In this document: positions 1-5,919 of the stretch, piece by piece
How positions within the stretch are numbered: the first letter of the stretch is position 1
Layout of the letters: the number at the start of each line of letters is the position of its first letter
Source: Acetomicrobium sp. UBA3949
GTDB taxonomy: Bacteria; Synergistota; Synergistia; Synergistales; Acetomicrobiaceae
Direction: 5' to 3'
DNA length: 5,919 nt
Assembly: GCA_002385485.1 (NCBI GenBank)
Contig: DGDP01000078.1
Location: 1 to 5,919 of the forward strand
Notes under the pieces: generated by a model
Databases searched by the model: none
Told to the model about the DNA's origin: nothing
Seen by the model: the letters and a program-made list of their open reading frames with translations, nothing else
Translations under genes and position numbers: made by a program

Positions 1-1701
1 GGATCGGTCACCCCCGATGAATATATCATAGACAAGAAAACACTCGACATCAAAGAAGAAAGGATTTCCCAAAAGACCGTCATGGTTATAAGAGAAGCAT
101 CGGGAGGAGGCACCACCACAGTAAATGTGAAAGACATTCTCGGACCGGGCGCCATTTCCCAACCCTGCCTAAGCGAAGGCGAGGTTAAAAAAATAGCATC
201 CATGGGAAAGCGAATTGAAAACGTTTACGGATTCCCTCAGGATATAGAGTGGGCTATCGATAGAGATACAGGAGAGCTTTACATCCTTCAGTCAAGACCT
301 GTGACCACCTTTAAACCCCAAAAATCGGAAGAGCCGATCCAATTTGACACAAAAACAGAGCCAGAAGTTCTGGTAAAGGGTCTTGCCGCTTCTCCGGGCA
401 TCGCCGTCGGCAAGGTGAAAAAGATACAAAGTATCGATGAGATAGGCAAAATCCAAGAAGGCGACATATTGGTCACTGCCATGACAAATCCCGACATGGT
501 CCCTGCAATGAAAAAAGCAGTTGCAGTCGTGACCGATGAAGGAGGAAGGACTTGTCATGCAGCAATCGTTTCAAGGGAATTTGGAATTCCCTGCATCGTC
601 GGCACACAAAATGCAACCGAAGTCCTGGAAGACGGCATGACAGTCACGGTTGATGCAACAAGAGGTGTAGTATATAAAGGCGATAGACTGCTCCAGCTGC
701 AAGGGGAAAAACCAAAGTCTTCAACCCCGACCGTAGGAATATCGGAACAAAAGGTCAAAGAAATCGTCGAACAATGGGCTCCGATAACCGGCACAAAGAT
801 ATACATGAACCTTGGCGAGCCTGGTTTAATTGACAAATACAAGGAATTGCCTTTTGACGGAATTGGCTTGATGAGGACGGAGTTTATCTTCACAGATATG
901 GTTGGCATACATCCCATGTACTTGGTGAAGCAAAATAAAGGAGATATATTGATCAGCAGAATGGCAGAGGGAATAGCTGCAGTAGCCCAAGCCATATACC
1001 CAAGACCGGTAGTTGTCCGTTTTAGCGATTTTAGGACCAACGAATTCAGGGGCTTAGAGGGCGGAGATGAGGTCGAACCGATCGAAAACAACCCAATGAT
1101 AGGTTGGAGAGGGGTTTCCAGATATATTTCGCCCGAATACGAAGAAGGGTTTAGGTTGGAATGTAGGGCTATTCGTAAGGTTAGGGAAGAATACGGACTT
1201 ACAAACGCATGGGTAATGCTCCCCTTCGTCAGAAACCTTTGGGAGCTGGACAAGGTGAAGGCCATCATGGCCTCTGAAGGATTAGAACAGGGCGGATCGC
1301 TCAAAGTTTGGATAATGGCTGAAGTTCCTTCCGTGGTGATGCTTGCCGAAGAATTCGCTAAAAAAGTGGACGGTATTAGCATCGGCAGCAATGACTTAAC
1401 GCAGTTGACCCTTGGCGTCGACAGGGACTCGGGAATACTTAATCGCATGGGCTACTTCGACGAGCAAGATCCGGCAGTACTCAAAGCGATCGAAATACTC
1501 ATTGACGCAGCTCACAAATACGGCAAGACCTGTTCCATTTGCGGACAGGCACCATCGCTTTATCCAGGATTTGCGGAATTCCTGGTTCGGAAGGGCATCG
1601 ACAGCATGTCCGTAAATCCCGATACCGTAGCCTACACTAAAAGGCTCGTAGCCTCCGTAGAGCAAAGGCTGCTGCTTGAAAGAGCTTTTGGCAAACAATA
1701 G
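1..1701 (+). CDS. ppsA: Phosphoenolpyruvate synthase (pyruvate, water dikinase), 5'-truncated
   Basis: This enzyme converts pyruvate, ATP and water to PEP, AMP and phosphate, the entry to gluconeogenesis from pyruvate, in the cytosol. The frame is open from base 1 (GSVTPDEYIID...), so the ATG at 82 is internal and the true start lies before the window. The 566 visible residues compare with roughly 760-800 in the family; about 230 N-terminal residues, most of the ATP-grasp domain, are missing. Visible parts are the end of the ATP-grasp domain (FPQDIEWAID at about 78-87, ILQSRP at about 95-100), the swivelling phosphohistidine domain with GGRTCHAAIVSRE (catalytic His186, codon 556-558), and the C-terminal PEP/pyruvate barrel with LMRTEF, FRTNEFRGLEGG, IMAEVPS, GSNDLTQ and CGQAPS (catalytic Cys514, codon 1540-1542). 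GGRTCH rather than GGMTSH favours PEP synthase over pyruvate phosphate dikinase. The gene ends in TAG, 12 bases before the cupin start, so the two are probably cotranscribed. Confidence 0.96.
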   Translation, partial: GSVTPDEYIIDKKTLDIKEERISQKTVMVIREASGGGTTTVNVKDILGPGAISQPCLSEGEVKKIASMGKRIENVYGFPQDIEWAIDRDTGELYILQSRPVTTFKPQKSEEPIQFDTKTEPEVLVKGLAASPGIAVGKVKKIQSIDEIGKIQEGDILVTAMTNPDMVPAMKKAVAVVTDEGGRTCHAAIVSREFGIPCIVGTQNATEVLEDGMTVTVDATRGVVYKGDRLLQLQGEKPKSSTPTVGISEQKVKEIVEQWAPITGTKIYMNLGEPGLIDKYKELPFDGIGLMRTEFIFTDMVGIHPMYLVKQNKGDILISRMAEGIAAVAQAIYPRPVVVRFSDFRTNEFRGLEGGDEVEPIENNPMIGWRGVSRYISPEYEEGFRLECRAIRKVREEYGLTNAWVMLPFVRNLWELDKVKAIMASEGLEQGGSLKVWIMAEVPSVVMLAEEFAKKVDGISIGSNDLTQLTLGVDRDSGILNRMGYFDEQDPAVLKAIEILIDAAHKYGKTCSICGQAPSLYPGFAEFLVRKGIDSMSVNPDTVAYTKRLVASVEQRLLLERAFGKQ

Positions 1702-1705
1702 GGAG
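1701..1705 (+). promoter_or_regulatory. Ribosome binding site of the cupin gene
   Basis: GGGAG overlaps the last base of the ppsA stop codon and lies 8 bases before the ATG at 1714. That spacing is good for the ATG and impossible for the in-frame GTG at 1705, which overlaps the motif. It therefore decides the start of the cupin. Confidence 0.6.
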
Positions 1706-1713
1706 TGAAAATA

Positions 1714-2064
1714 ATGGCGATATTAAAACAGTCTAATGAAGTTGTGGTGCGCGAGAACATGAAGGGCGGATCGGGCAAGGTGTCTTTCTATTACATTCCG
1801 ATTCCGGACGATGAAGGGGCTGTAAAAATGGCATCGCGGATCGAATTAGGACCCGGAGCTTCAATAGGGTTTCATCAGCATGTCGACGATGAGGAAGTCT
1901 ACGCGATATTATCGGGTAGAGGCATATTTACAGACGGCACAACTGAGGTCGAAGCCAATCCGGGCGATGTTTTTCTCACGCGCAAAGGAGAATCCCACAG
2001 CATTAAAAATAACAGCGATCTACCTTTGATCTTTTTCGCTGTGATAGCAAAGAAACAACAATAA
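1714..2064 (+). CDS. Single-domain cupin protein
   Basis: This is a small beta-barrel protein of 116 residues when started at the ATG at 1714; a GTG at 1705 would add three residues but leaves no room for a ribosome binding site. Cupin motif 1 is seen as GFHQHVDDEEVYAILSGRG (about residues 52-70) and motif 2 as NPGDVFLTRKGESHSIKN (about 82-99). The likely metal ligands are His54, His56, Glu61 and His95, so a metal site is intact. There is no signal peptide, membrane segment or DNA-binding domain, so it is probably cytosolic. Members of this family include isomerases, dioxygenases and ligand-binding proteins, and the sequence alone does not say which this is. It follows ppsA closely, which suggests a link to pyruvate/PEP or sugar-phosphate metabolism, but that is only context. 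The terminator hairpin follows 9 bases after the stop codon. Confidence 0.88.
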   Translation: MAILKQSNEVVVRENMKGGSGKVSFYYIPIPDDEGAVKMASRIELGPGASIGFHQHVDDEEVYAILSGRGIFTDGTTEVEANPGDVFLTRKGESHSIKNNSDLPLIFFAVIAKKQQ

Positions 2065-2073
2065 TAAATCTAC

Positions 2074-2109
2074 TAAAAGGGACCAAAGCTCCACGTTTGG
2101 TCCCTTTTA
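2074..2109. terminator. Bidirectional rho-independent terminator
   Basis: The stem is 14 perfect base pairs (2074-2087 with 2096-2109, left arm TAAAAGGGACCAAA) around an 8-base loop (GCTCCACG). It lies between the cupin stop and the lyase stop, which face each other. The arms begin with A and end with T runs, so the transcript has a U-rich 3' side on either strand; on the plus strand further T-rich sequence follows (2111-2121). It very likely ends both the ppsA-cupin and the hydratase-lyase transcripts. Confidence 0.85.
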
Positions 2110-2122
2110 ATTTGCCTTTTTA

Positions 2123-3004
2123 TCAATTGGAGCGATATTTCTCAGACAAAGCGTTACATTTCGGAACCCCAATAAAATCAGTAAATTGCTTAAATGTCCA
2201 CATGTGATCAAAAGCATCTCTATTGGTCCCTTTTTCTTTAATCTCTTGAGATAACCCGTACATTGCTTGAGAGGCAGCAAACAGAAGGCCCACGGGGAAT
2301 ATTACGATCTTATACCCCATTTGTCGTAACTCGTTGGCGGATAGCATTGGAGATTTCCCACCCTCCGCCATGTTGGCTAATAACGGAATGCCATGAAGTT
2401 CTTTTGCGATGTATTTGAATTCATCTACTGTATAGGGGGATTCTACAAATATGATGTCAGCACCAGCCTTATAATATTTTCTAGCTCTTGCAATTGCATC
2501 ATCTAATCCCATGACAGCCCTAGCATCAGTTCTCGCTATTATTTTAAAATCATCATCTGTCCTGGCATCACAAGCAGCTTTTATTTTTTGAACCATTTCC
2601 TCTGGATCGACCACTTCTTTTCCCTCTAAGTGGCCACAACGCTTGGGGAAAGTTTGGTCTTCGATATGTATGGCTGCTACCCCGCTTCGTTCGTACTCCT
2701 TTACCGTTCTATATACGTTCAAAGGATTGCCATACCCTGTATCTGCATCTGCTATAACGGGAATATTAATCGCTCCGGCTATACGCCTTGCGTTGTCAAT
2801 GATTTCGGTCATGGTGATAAAACCCATATCAGGAAGGCCCAATAGACTCGCAGAAGTTCCAAAACCCGTCATATACACACAATTATGTCCCGTTGCCTCA
2901 ACTATGCGCGCAGATAACGCGTCATAACAACCGGGGGCTATGATTATATCTTCCTTTTTTAACATAGCAGAAAATTGTTTTCTAATAGCCGATATCCTAT
3001 CCAT
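2123..3004 (-). CDS. Isocitrate lyase/PEP mutase superfamily lyase (2,3-dimethylmalate lyase or 2-methylisocitrate lyase type)
   Basis: This enzyme is predicted to split a hydroxy di- or tricarboxylate by retro-aldol cleavage to pyruvate (or a similar 2-oxoacid) plus a second carboxylate, in the cytosol with Mg2+. It has 293 residues, the usual length for 2-methylisocitrate lyase and 2,3-dimethylmalate lyase. Visible motifs are TGFGTSAS (46-53), GLPDMG with Asp59, DADTGYGN with Asp86 and Asp88 (metal site), IEDQ (Glu115), the catalytic loop KRCGH (121-125, Cys123 as general acid/base), ARTDA (Arg158) and FVES (Glu188). KRCGH marks a lyase and argues against PEP mutase and phosphonopyruvate hydrolase, which lack it. 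Phe186 sits where 2-methylisocitrate lyase has Phe and true isocitrate lyase has Trp, in keeping with a methyl-bearing substrate. The ATG lies 3 bases after the small hydratase subunit stop, so the lyase probably uses that enzyme's product. Automatic annotation may call it carboxyvinyl-carboxyphosphonate phosphorylmutase; the neighbours make that unlikely. Confidence 0.9.
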   Translation of the reverse strand: MDRISAIRKQFSAMLKKEDIIIAPGCYDALSARIVEATGHNCVYMTGFGTSASLLGLPDMGFITMTEIIDNARRIAGAINIPVIADADTGYGNPLNVYRTVKEYERSGVAAIHIEDQTFPKRCGHLEGKEVVDPEEMVQKIKAACDARTDDDFKIIARTDARAVMGLDDAIARARKYYKAGADIIFVESPYTVDEFKYIAKELHGIPLLANMAEGGKSPMLSANELRQMGYKIVIFPVGLLFAASQAMYGLSQEIKEKGTNRDAFDHMWTFKQFTDFIGVPKCNALSEKYRSN

Positions 3005-3007
3005 TGC

Positions 3008-3505
3008 TTATTCACTTCCTTTAACGCTTTTAACATACTCTATTAAGCCGCCTAAATCCAGTATGTTTTTAATTGACTCCGGAAGGGGTGTAATTTTATA
3101 TCTTTTACCCTTGGTTATGTTTTTAAGCTCTCCAAGCTCCATGTCGATCTCTATTTCGTCATTTTCGTCTATTTCGTCAACGGCATCCGAACACTCGACA
3201 AGGGGGAACCCAATGTTTATAGCATTGCGGTAAAATATGGCAGCGAAGCTCTTTGCCACTACTGCTCCAACACCGCACTCCTTTAGAGCTATGGGAGCGT
3301 GCTCTCGAGACGATCCGCATCCAAAGTTAATCCCCGCAACTAATATATCGCCCTTTTTGACTTTTTTCGGAAAATCGGGGTCTACACCCTCCATGCAGTG
3401 TTTAGCCAATTCCCTGGGATCGGTTATACTCAAATAAACTCCAGGGATAATTACATCGGTATCCACGTGATCTCCGTATTTCAATGCTTTACCTCTTATA
3501 AGCAC
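3008..3505 (-). CDS. Aconitase-family hydratase small subunit (LeuD/DmdB-like, 3-isopropylmalate dehydratase type)
   Basis: This is the swivelling small subunit that pairs with the large subunit encoded just upstream to form an iron-sulphur hydro-lyase. It has 165 residues, typical of the short LeuD/homoaconitase small subunit of archaea and many anaerobes. Motifs seen are GDHVDTDVIIPG (11-22), the substrate-recognition loop YLSITD (24-29), the active-site stretch NFGCGSSREHAPIALK (60-75, with the conserved Ser-Ser-Arg at 65-67), and SFAAIFYRNAINIGFPLVE (86-104). The start is a GTG at 3503-3505, which directly follows the large subunit's stop codon and has a strong binding site 5 bases away. 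In the characterised proteins, the residue after Tyr-Leu in the loop is Arg in homoaconitase-type subunits and Val in isopropylmalate-type ones; here it is Ser26. This, with the lyase next door, suggests a different substrate, as in dimethylmaleate hydratase. Plain LeuD cannot be excluded. Confidence 0.92.
   Translation of the reverse strand: MLIRGKALKYGDHVDTDVIIPGVYLSITDPRELAKHCMEGVDPDFPKKVKKGDILVAGINFGCGSSREHAPIALKECGVGAVVAKSFAAIFYRNAINIGFPLVECSDAVDEIDENDEIEIDMELGELKNITKGKRYKITPLPESIKNILDLGGLIEYVKSVKGSE
3012..3020 (-). promoter_or_regulatory. Ribosome binding site of the lyase gene
   Basis: AGGAAGTGA on the minus strand lies inside the last codons of the small hydratase subunit, 7 bases before the lyase ATG. 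This supports translational coupling of the two genes. Confidence 0.55.
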
Positions 3506-4765
3506 TTAAATCACCTCCGAAGGATGGGTCAGCTTCCCTGTTATCGCCGATGCTGCTGCCACAGCCGGATTTGCCAGATAGACTTCACTACCCTTATCGC
3601 CCATGCGACCGATGAAATTCCTGTTGGTTGTCGAGACGCATCGCTCTCCCTTGGCGAGTATGCCCATATGTCCGCCAAAACAAGGCCCACAGCCGGGCGG
3701 CAGAATCGTAAACCCACTTTCAGTGAAAATTTCTATTAACCCCTCCTTTAAAGCTTGAGCAAAGACCTTTCTGCTGCCTGGCGCGATTAAACCTCTGACG
3801 CGAGGATGTATTTTCTTTCCCTTGACAATTTCCGATGTAATGCGCAAGTCGGTAATGCGCCCATTGGTGCAGGAGCCGATAAAGGACTGGTCGATTTCAA
3901 TATCATTTACCTCCGATACAGGTAAACCCCTGGAAGGCAAATGTGGCATAGCTACAATCGGCTCAAGTTCGCTCAAATCTACGTCTATAACTTTTTTGTA
4001 AATTGCATCGGAATCGCTTCTATACTCACAGAAATCCTTCAGGCCCAAACTTTCTGTATATTCTTTTGTTACATCGTCAAAGTTGAATATCCCATTGATA
4101 GCACCGCACTCTACGGCCATATTGCAAATCGAAAAACGCGAATCCATATCTAAGTGTTTAGCGCCGGGACCATCAAATTCCAGAGATTTCCCTAATGCTC
4201 CGTCGGTACCCAGCAGGGATATTACGTACAATATGACATCTTTACCCGAAACCCATTTATTGGGTAAACCCACCAACAAGACCTTAATTTGCTCCGGCAC
4301 CTTAAGCCAAGTTTTGCCTAAAGCCATAACTCCAGCGACATCTGTGCTTCCCATTCCCGTAGAAAAGGCACCCAGAGCACCATAGGTAACCGTATGAGAG
4401 TCCCCTCCTATGATCAAATCTCCGGGCTTTACTATTCCATCTTCCGGCAAGACGACATGTTCAATTCCGTAACCTGCATCATAAAAGTGCTTGATCCCTT
4501 TTGCAGCAGCAAAATCGCGCATTGTTTTGCACAATTTAGCTGATGTCACGTCTTTATTTGGAGTAAAATGGTCTAAAACAATTGCAATCTTATCCTTGTC
4601 GAAAACCTCCCCATCGCCCATCTTATTAAAGACCTCAACCGCCACCGGTCCGGTAATATCGTTCATCAGTAACACATCTACAGTTACATCAATGATATCC
4701 CCCGGTTTAAAGTCTCCTTGCTCGCTATGAGCGGCAAGTATTTTTTCGGTTATACTACGACCCAT
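3506..4765 (-). CDS. Aconitase-family hydratase large subunit (LeuC/DmdA-like, 3-isopropylmalate dehydratase/homoaconitase type)
   Basis: This is the catalytic subunit of a two-part [4Fe-4S] hydro-lyase that adds water to, or removes it from, a carboxylic acid. It has 419 residues, the length of the archaeal-type LeuC/HacA group rather than the longer (about 470) enterobacterial LeuC. Motifs seen are GDSHTVTYGALGAFSTGMGSTD (121-142, with Asp122 and His124), the cluster ligands Cys299 (FIGSCTNGRI) and Cys359/Cys362 (PPGCGPCFGGHMG), APGSRKV (328-334) and NRNFIGRMGDKGSEVYLANP (381-400). All three cysteines are present, so an active cluster is expected, and the enzyme is likely oxygen-sensitive. 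The ATG has AAGGAGGT 8 bases upstream. The small subunit starts directly after the stop codon. No leuA, leuB or homocitrate synthase is nearby; instead a superfamily lyase and a transporter are, which resembles DmdA of dimethylmaleate hydratase in Eubacterium barkeri nicotinate fermentation. Family membership is certain, substrate is not. Confidence 0.94.
   Translation of the reverse strand: MGRSITEKILAAHSEQGDFKPGDIIDVTVDVLLMNDITGPVAVEVFNKMGDGEVFDKDKIAIVLDHFTPNKDVTSAKLCKTMRDFAAAKGIKHFYDAGYGIEHVVLPEDGIVKPGDLIIGGDSHTVTYGALGAFSTGMGSTDVAGVMALGKTWLKVPEQIKVLLVGLPNKWVSGKDVILYVISLLGTDGALGKSLEFDGPGAKHLDMDSRFSICNMAVECGAINGIFNFDDVTKEYTESLGLKDFCEYRSDSDAIYKKVIDVDLSELEPIVAMPHLPSRGLPVSEVNDIEIDQSFIGSCTNGRITDLRITSEIVKGKKIHPRVRGLIAPGSRKVFAQALKEGLIEIFTESGFTILPPGCGPCFGGHMGILAKGERCVSTTNRNFIGRMGDKGSEVYLANPAVAAASAITGKLTHPSEVI
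3511..3518 (-). promoter_or_regulatory. Ribosome binding site of the small hydratase subunit
   Basis: GGAGGTGA on the minus strand lies within the last codons of the large subunit, 5 bases before the GTG start at 3505. It supports the GTG start and balanced expression of the two subunits. Confidence 0.75.
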
Positions 4766-4773
4766 TAGTTTTT

Positions 4774-4781
4774 ACCTCCTT
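4774..4781 (-). promoter_or_regulatory. Ribosome binding site of the large hydratase subunit
   Basis: AAGGAGGT on the minus strand is a near-perfect match to the anti-Shine-Dalgarno sequence, 8 bases before the ATG at 4765. It is the strongest binding site in the window and fixes this start. Confidence 0.85.
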
Positions 4782-4840
4782 ATTAAACGTTAAAATCCAT
4801 ATATGATCTTATTAAATCGTAATATATTATTTAAAATATT

Positions 4841-4867
4841 ATTATATTAAAAGGAATATACTTTGAA
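4841..4867 (-). promoter_or_regulatory. Possible promoter of the hydratase-lyase genes
   Basis: The 104-base gap between symporter and hydratase is almost pure A/T. On the minus strand it contains an exact TATAAT (4841-4846) and a weak TTCAAA (4862-4867), 15 bases apart, which is shorter than the usual 17. In sequence this AT-rich such matches arise easily, so this is only a candidate. No GC-rich hairpin is seen in the gap, so readthrough from the symporter gene is equally possible. Confidence 0.25.
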
Positions 4868-4869
4868 TA

Positions 4870-5900
4870 TTATTGGTTCACTTTAAATAAATTTACAAAT
4901 TTTTCGCCAAATGATTGTATTTCATCTTCCTTGGACGAAGTCATTAAGCTAATTGTAATTGCAACAAAGAAGTTTAAAAGCATACCCAAAACACCACCAT
5001 GTATACCTAGGAATCTAGGATTACCCGACAAACTCATACCTATGGCCACAACTCCGCCTGCAAGCATACCGGTAATTATTGCAGGTTTAGTTGCTCGGGA
5101 CCAATAGAGACCCAAGAGAACTGCAGGAACTGCTTGTAAAAGTCCTTCAAACTTAATCTCAGTTAGTCGCCATATAGTGGTCTTTGGTTCCAAAACCAAT
5201 ATCATGCTTACGATTAGTATTACAAAATTGAACCAACGTGCCACTCTTGTTGCCTTTAGGTCTGTAACATTCGGGTTTATAAACCGTCGATAGAAATCTC
5301 TAACAATTATGGTGGTTAAAGAAATCAGAACTCCGCTTGCGGTTGAAAGTGTAGCCATAAGGATAGCAGTAAACACTACGGACATAGCCCAATAAGCAAA
5401 TGTCGACCTTTGCATAATTTGTGTCAACATCATTGGTATTACTTTTTCCGTGTCCATTCCCGAAAGTCCCAATATATTTGCCGCAGCTATAACACCGATG
5501 AATACAAGTATTGTAGGGGTTATAAAAGTTAAAATAGCCATTCTAGCTAATGAATGCTTCAAAACGTTTTCATTACGCGACGCAAAAAGCTGTTGGATAG
5601 AATGCGCATACATTACACCACCTAAACCAACCAACGCCATGGTACTTGCCCAATTCAGTATTTCTCCCGACGATTGGGGTGGAAGAACCTTCGATGGAGA
5701 AATTTCCAACAACTTCTGGACCGATGAACCGAGCCCACCAAAATGAATCCAACTGTATATAATCAAAAACAAAATTCCTAAAAACATTATTCCACCCTGA
5801 ATCGCTTGAGCTAGCATCGCTCCCCTCATTCCGCCTATTGCAACGTATACGGCAATAATCGATCCTAAAATCACTACTCCACTCCAATAAGGTATATGGG
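4870..5900 (-). CDS. Sodium:solute symporter (SSS family), 5'-truncated
   Basis: This is an inner-membrane carrier of the SSS family (PutP, PanF and SGLT relatives), which use the sodium gradient to take up organic acids, amino acids, sugars or vitamins. The frame is open to the contig end (HIPYWSGVVILGS...), giving 342 complete codons before the stop, so about 150-170 N-terminal residues of a usual 480-520 are missing. The GTG at 5874 is an internal valine, not a start. Family marks are AVYVAIGGMRGAMLAQAIQG (about 16-35), QQLFASRNENVLKHSLAR (about 102-119) and the STASGVLISLTTIIVRDFYR stretch (185-204), whose Ser185-Thr186 match the Na2-site Ser/Thr pair. About nine hydrophobic segments are visible, followed by a charged cytoplasmic tail (SSKEDE). 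It precedes the hydratase genes on the same strand, so it probably imports their substrate. The substrate cannot be read from the sequence. Bases after 5900 are adapter. Confidence 0.92.
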
Positions 5901-5919
5901 CTGTCTCTTATACACATCT
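5901..5919. other. Sequencing adapter remnant (Nextera/Tn5 mosaic end)
   Basis: CTGTCTCTTATACACATCT is identical to the reverse complement of the 19-bp Tn5 mosaic end used in Nextera libraries, AGATGTGTATAAGAGACAG. It sits exactly at the sequence end and breaks an otherwise open symporter frame. It is a library artefact, not genomic DNA. Read on the minus strand it creates a false start, giving the peptide MCIRDS, known from contaminated protein predictions. Confidence 0.97.

Noticed and set aside
555..1448. A long open frame of 297 codons on the minus strand, antisense to ppsA
   Set aside because: It lies wholly inside a gene with clear catalytic motifs on the other strand, its translation is rich in Ser, Pro and Thr with no recognisable domain, and no convincing ribosome binding site was seen. 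It is a codon-usage shadow.
2065..2122. CRISPR repeat, riboswitch or small RNA in the convergent gap
   Set aside because: The gap is only 58 bases and is largely filled by a single perfect hairpin between two facing stop codons, which is a terminator layout.
2123..3004. PEP mutase or carboxyphosphonate phosphorylmutase of phosphonate metabolism
   Set aside because: The KRCGH catalytic loop is that of C-C lyases and no phosphonate genes are nearby.
3008..4765. Ordinary leucine biosynthesis leuCD
   Set aside because: It is not excluded outright, but leuA and leuB are absent, a KRCGH lyase is translationally coupled downstream and the small-subunit loop is atypical, so a catabolic hydratase is the better reading.
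5573..5917. A 114-codon minus-strand frame starting MCIRDS
   Set aside because: Its start codon comes from the sequencing adapter and its body is the symporter gene read in the wrong frame.
5901..5919. A Tn5-like transposon end or insertion site
   Set aside because: Only the hyperactive 19-bp mosaic end is present, exactly at the sequence end, with no transposase, no second end and no target duplication. An adapter remnant explains it fully.

Overview
The window looks like the end of a short-read contig from an anaerobic bacterium, probably Firmicutes- or Synergistota-like. That placement is an inference from strong AGGAGG-type ribosome binding sites, moderate GC content and gene content; no marker gene fixes the taxon. 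The last 19 bases (5901-5919) are the Nextera/Tn5 mosaic-end adapter CTGTCTCTTATACACATCT, so genuine genomic sequence stops at about 5900.

The layout is two convergent groups. On the plus strand (1-2064) are the C-terminal two thirds of phosphoenolpyruvate synthase (ppsA, cut by the window start) and, 12 bases later, a single-domain cupin of 116 residues. Between the two groups (2074-2109) is a perfect 14-bp hairpin that can act as a terminator in both directions. On the minus strand, read from right to left, are a sodium:solute symporter (5' end lost at the contig end), a 104-base very AT-rich gap, a large aconitase-family hydratase subunit (LeuC/homoaconitase type), the matching small subunit (LeuD type) and a lyase of the isocitrate lyase/PEP mutase superfamily. 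The last three are packed with 0 and 3 bases between them, so they are almost certainly one transcript.

The hydratase plus lyase trio is the most interesting content. There is no leuA or leuB beside it, so it does not look like a leucine biosynthesis locus. The same three families (DmdA, DmdB and Dml) form the end of nicotinate fermentation in Eubacterium barkeri: dimethylmaleate is hydrated to 2,3-dimethylmalate, which is cleaved to propionate and pyruvate. Here the trio sits behind a Na+-coupled transporter and without visible nicotinate genes. This suggests a compact 'import, hydrate, cleave' route for an unsaturated di- or tricarboxylate that ends in pyruvate plus a second carboxylate. 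The opposing ppsA could return pyruvate to PEP. The substrate is not determined by the sequence. Candidates are dimethylmaleate, a citraconate-like acid, or an aconitate/methylaconitate-type acid.
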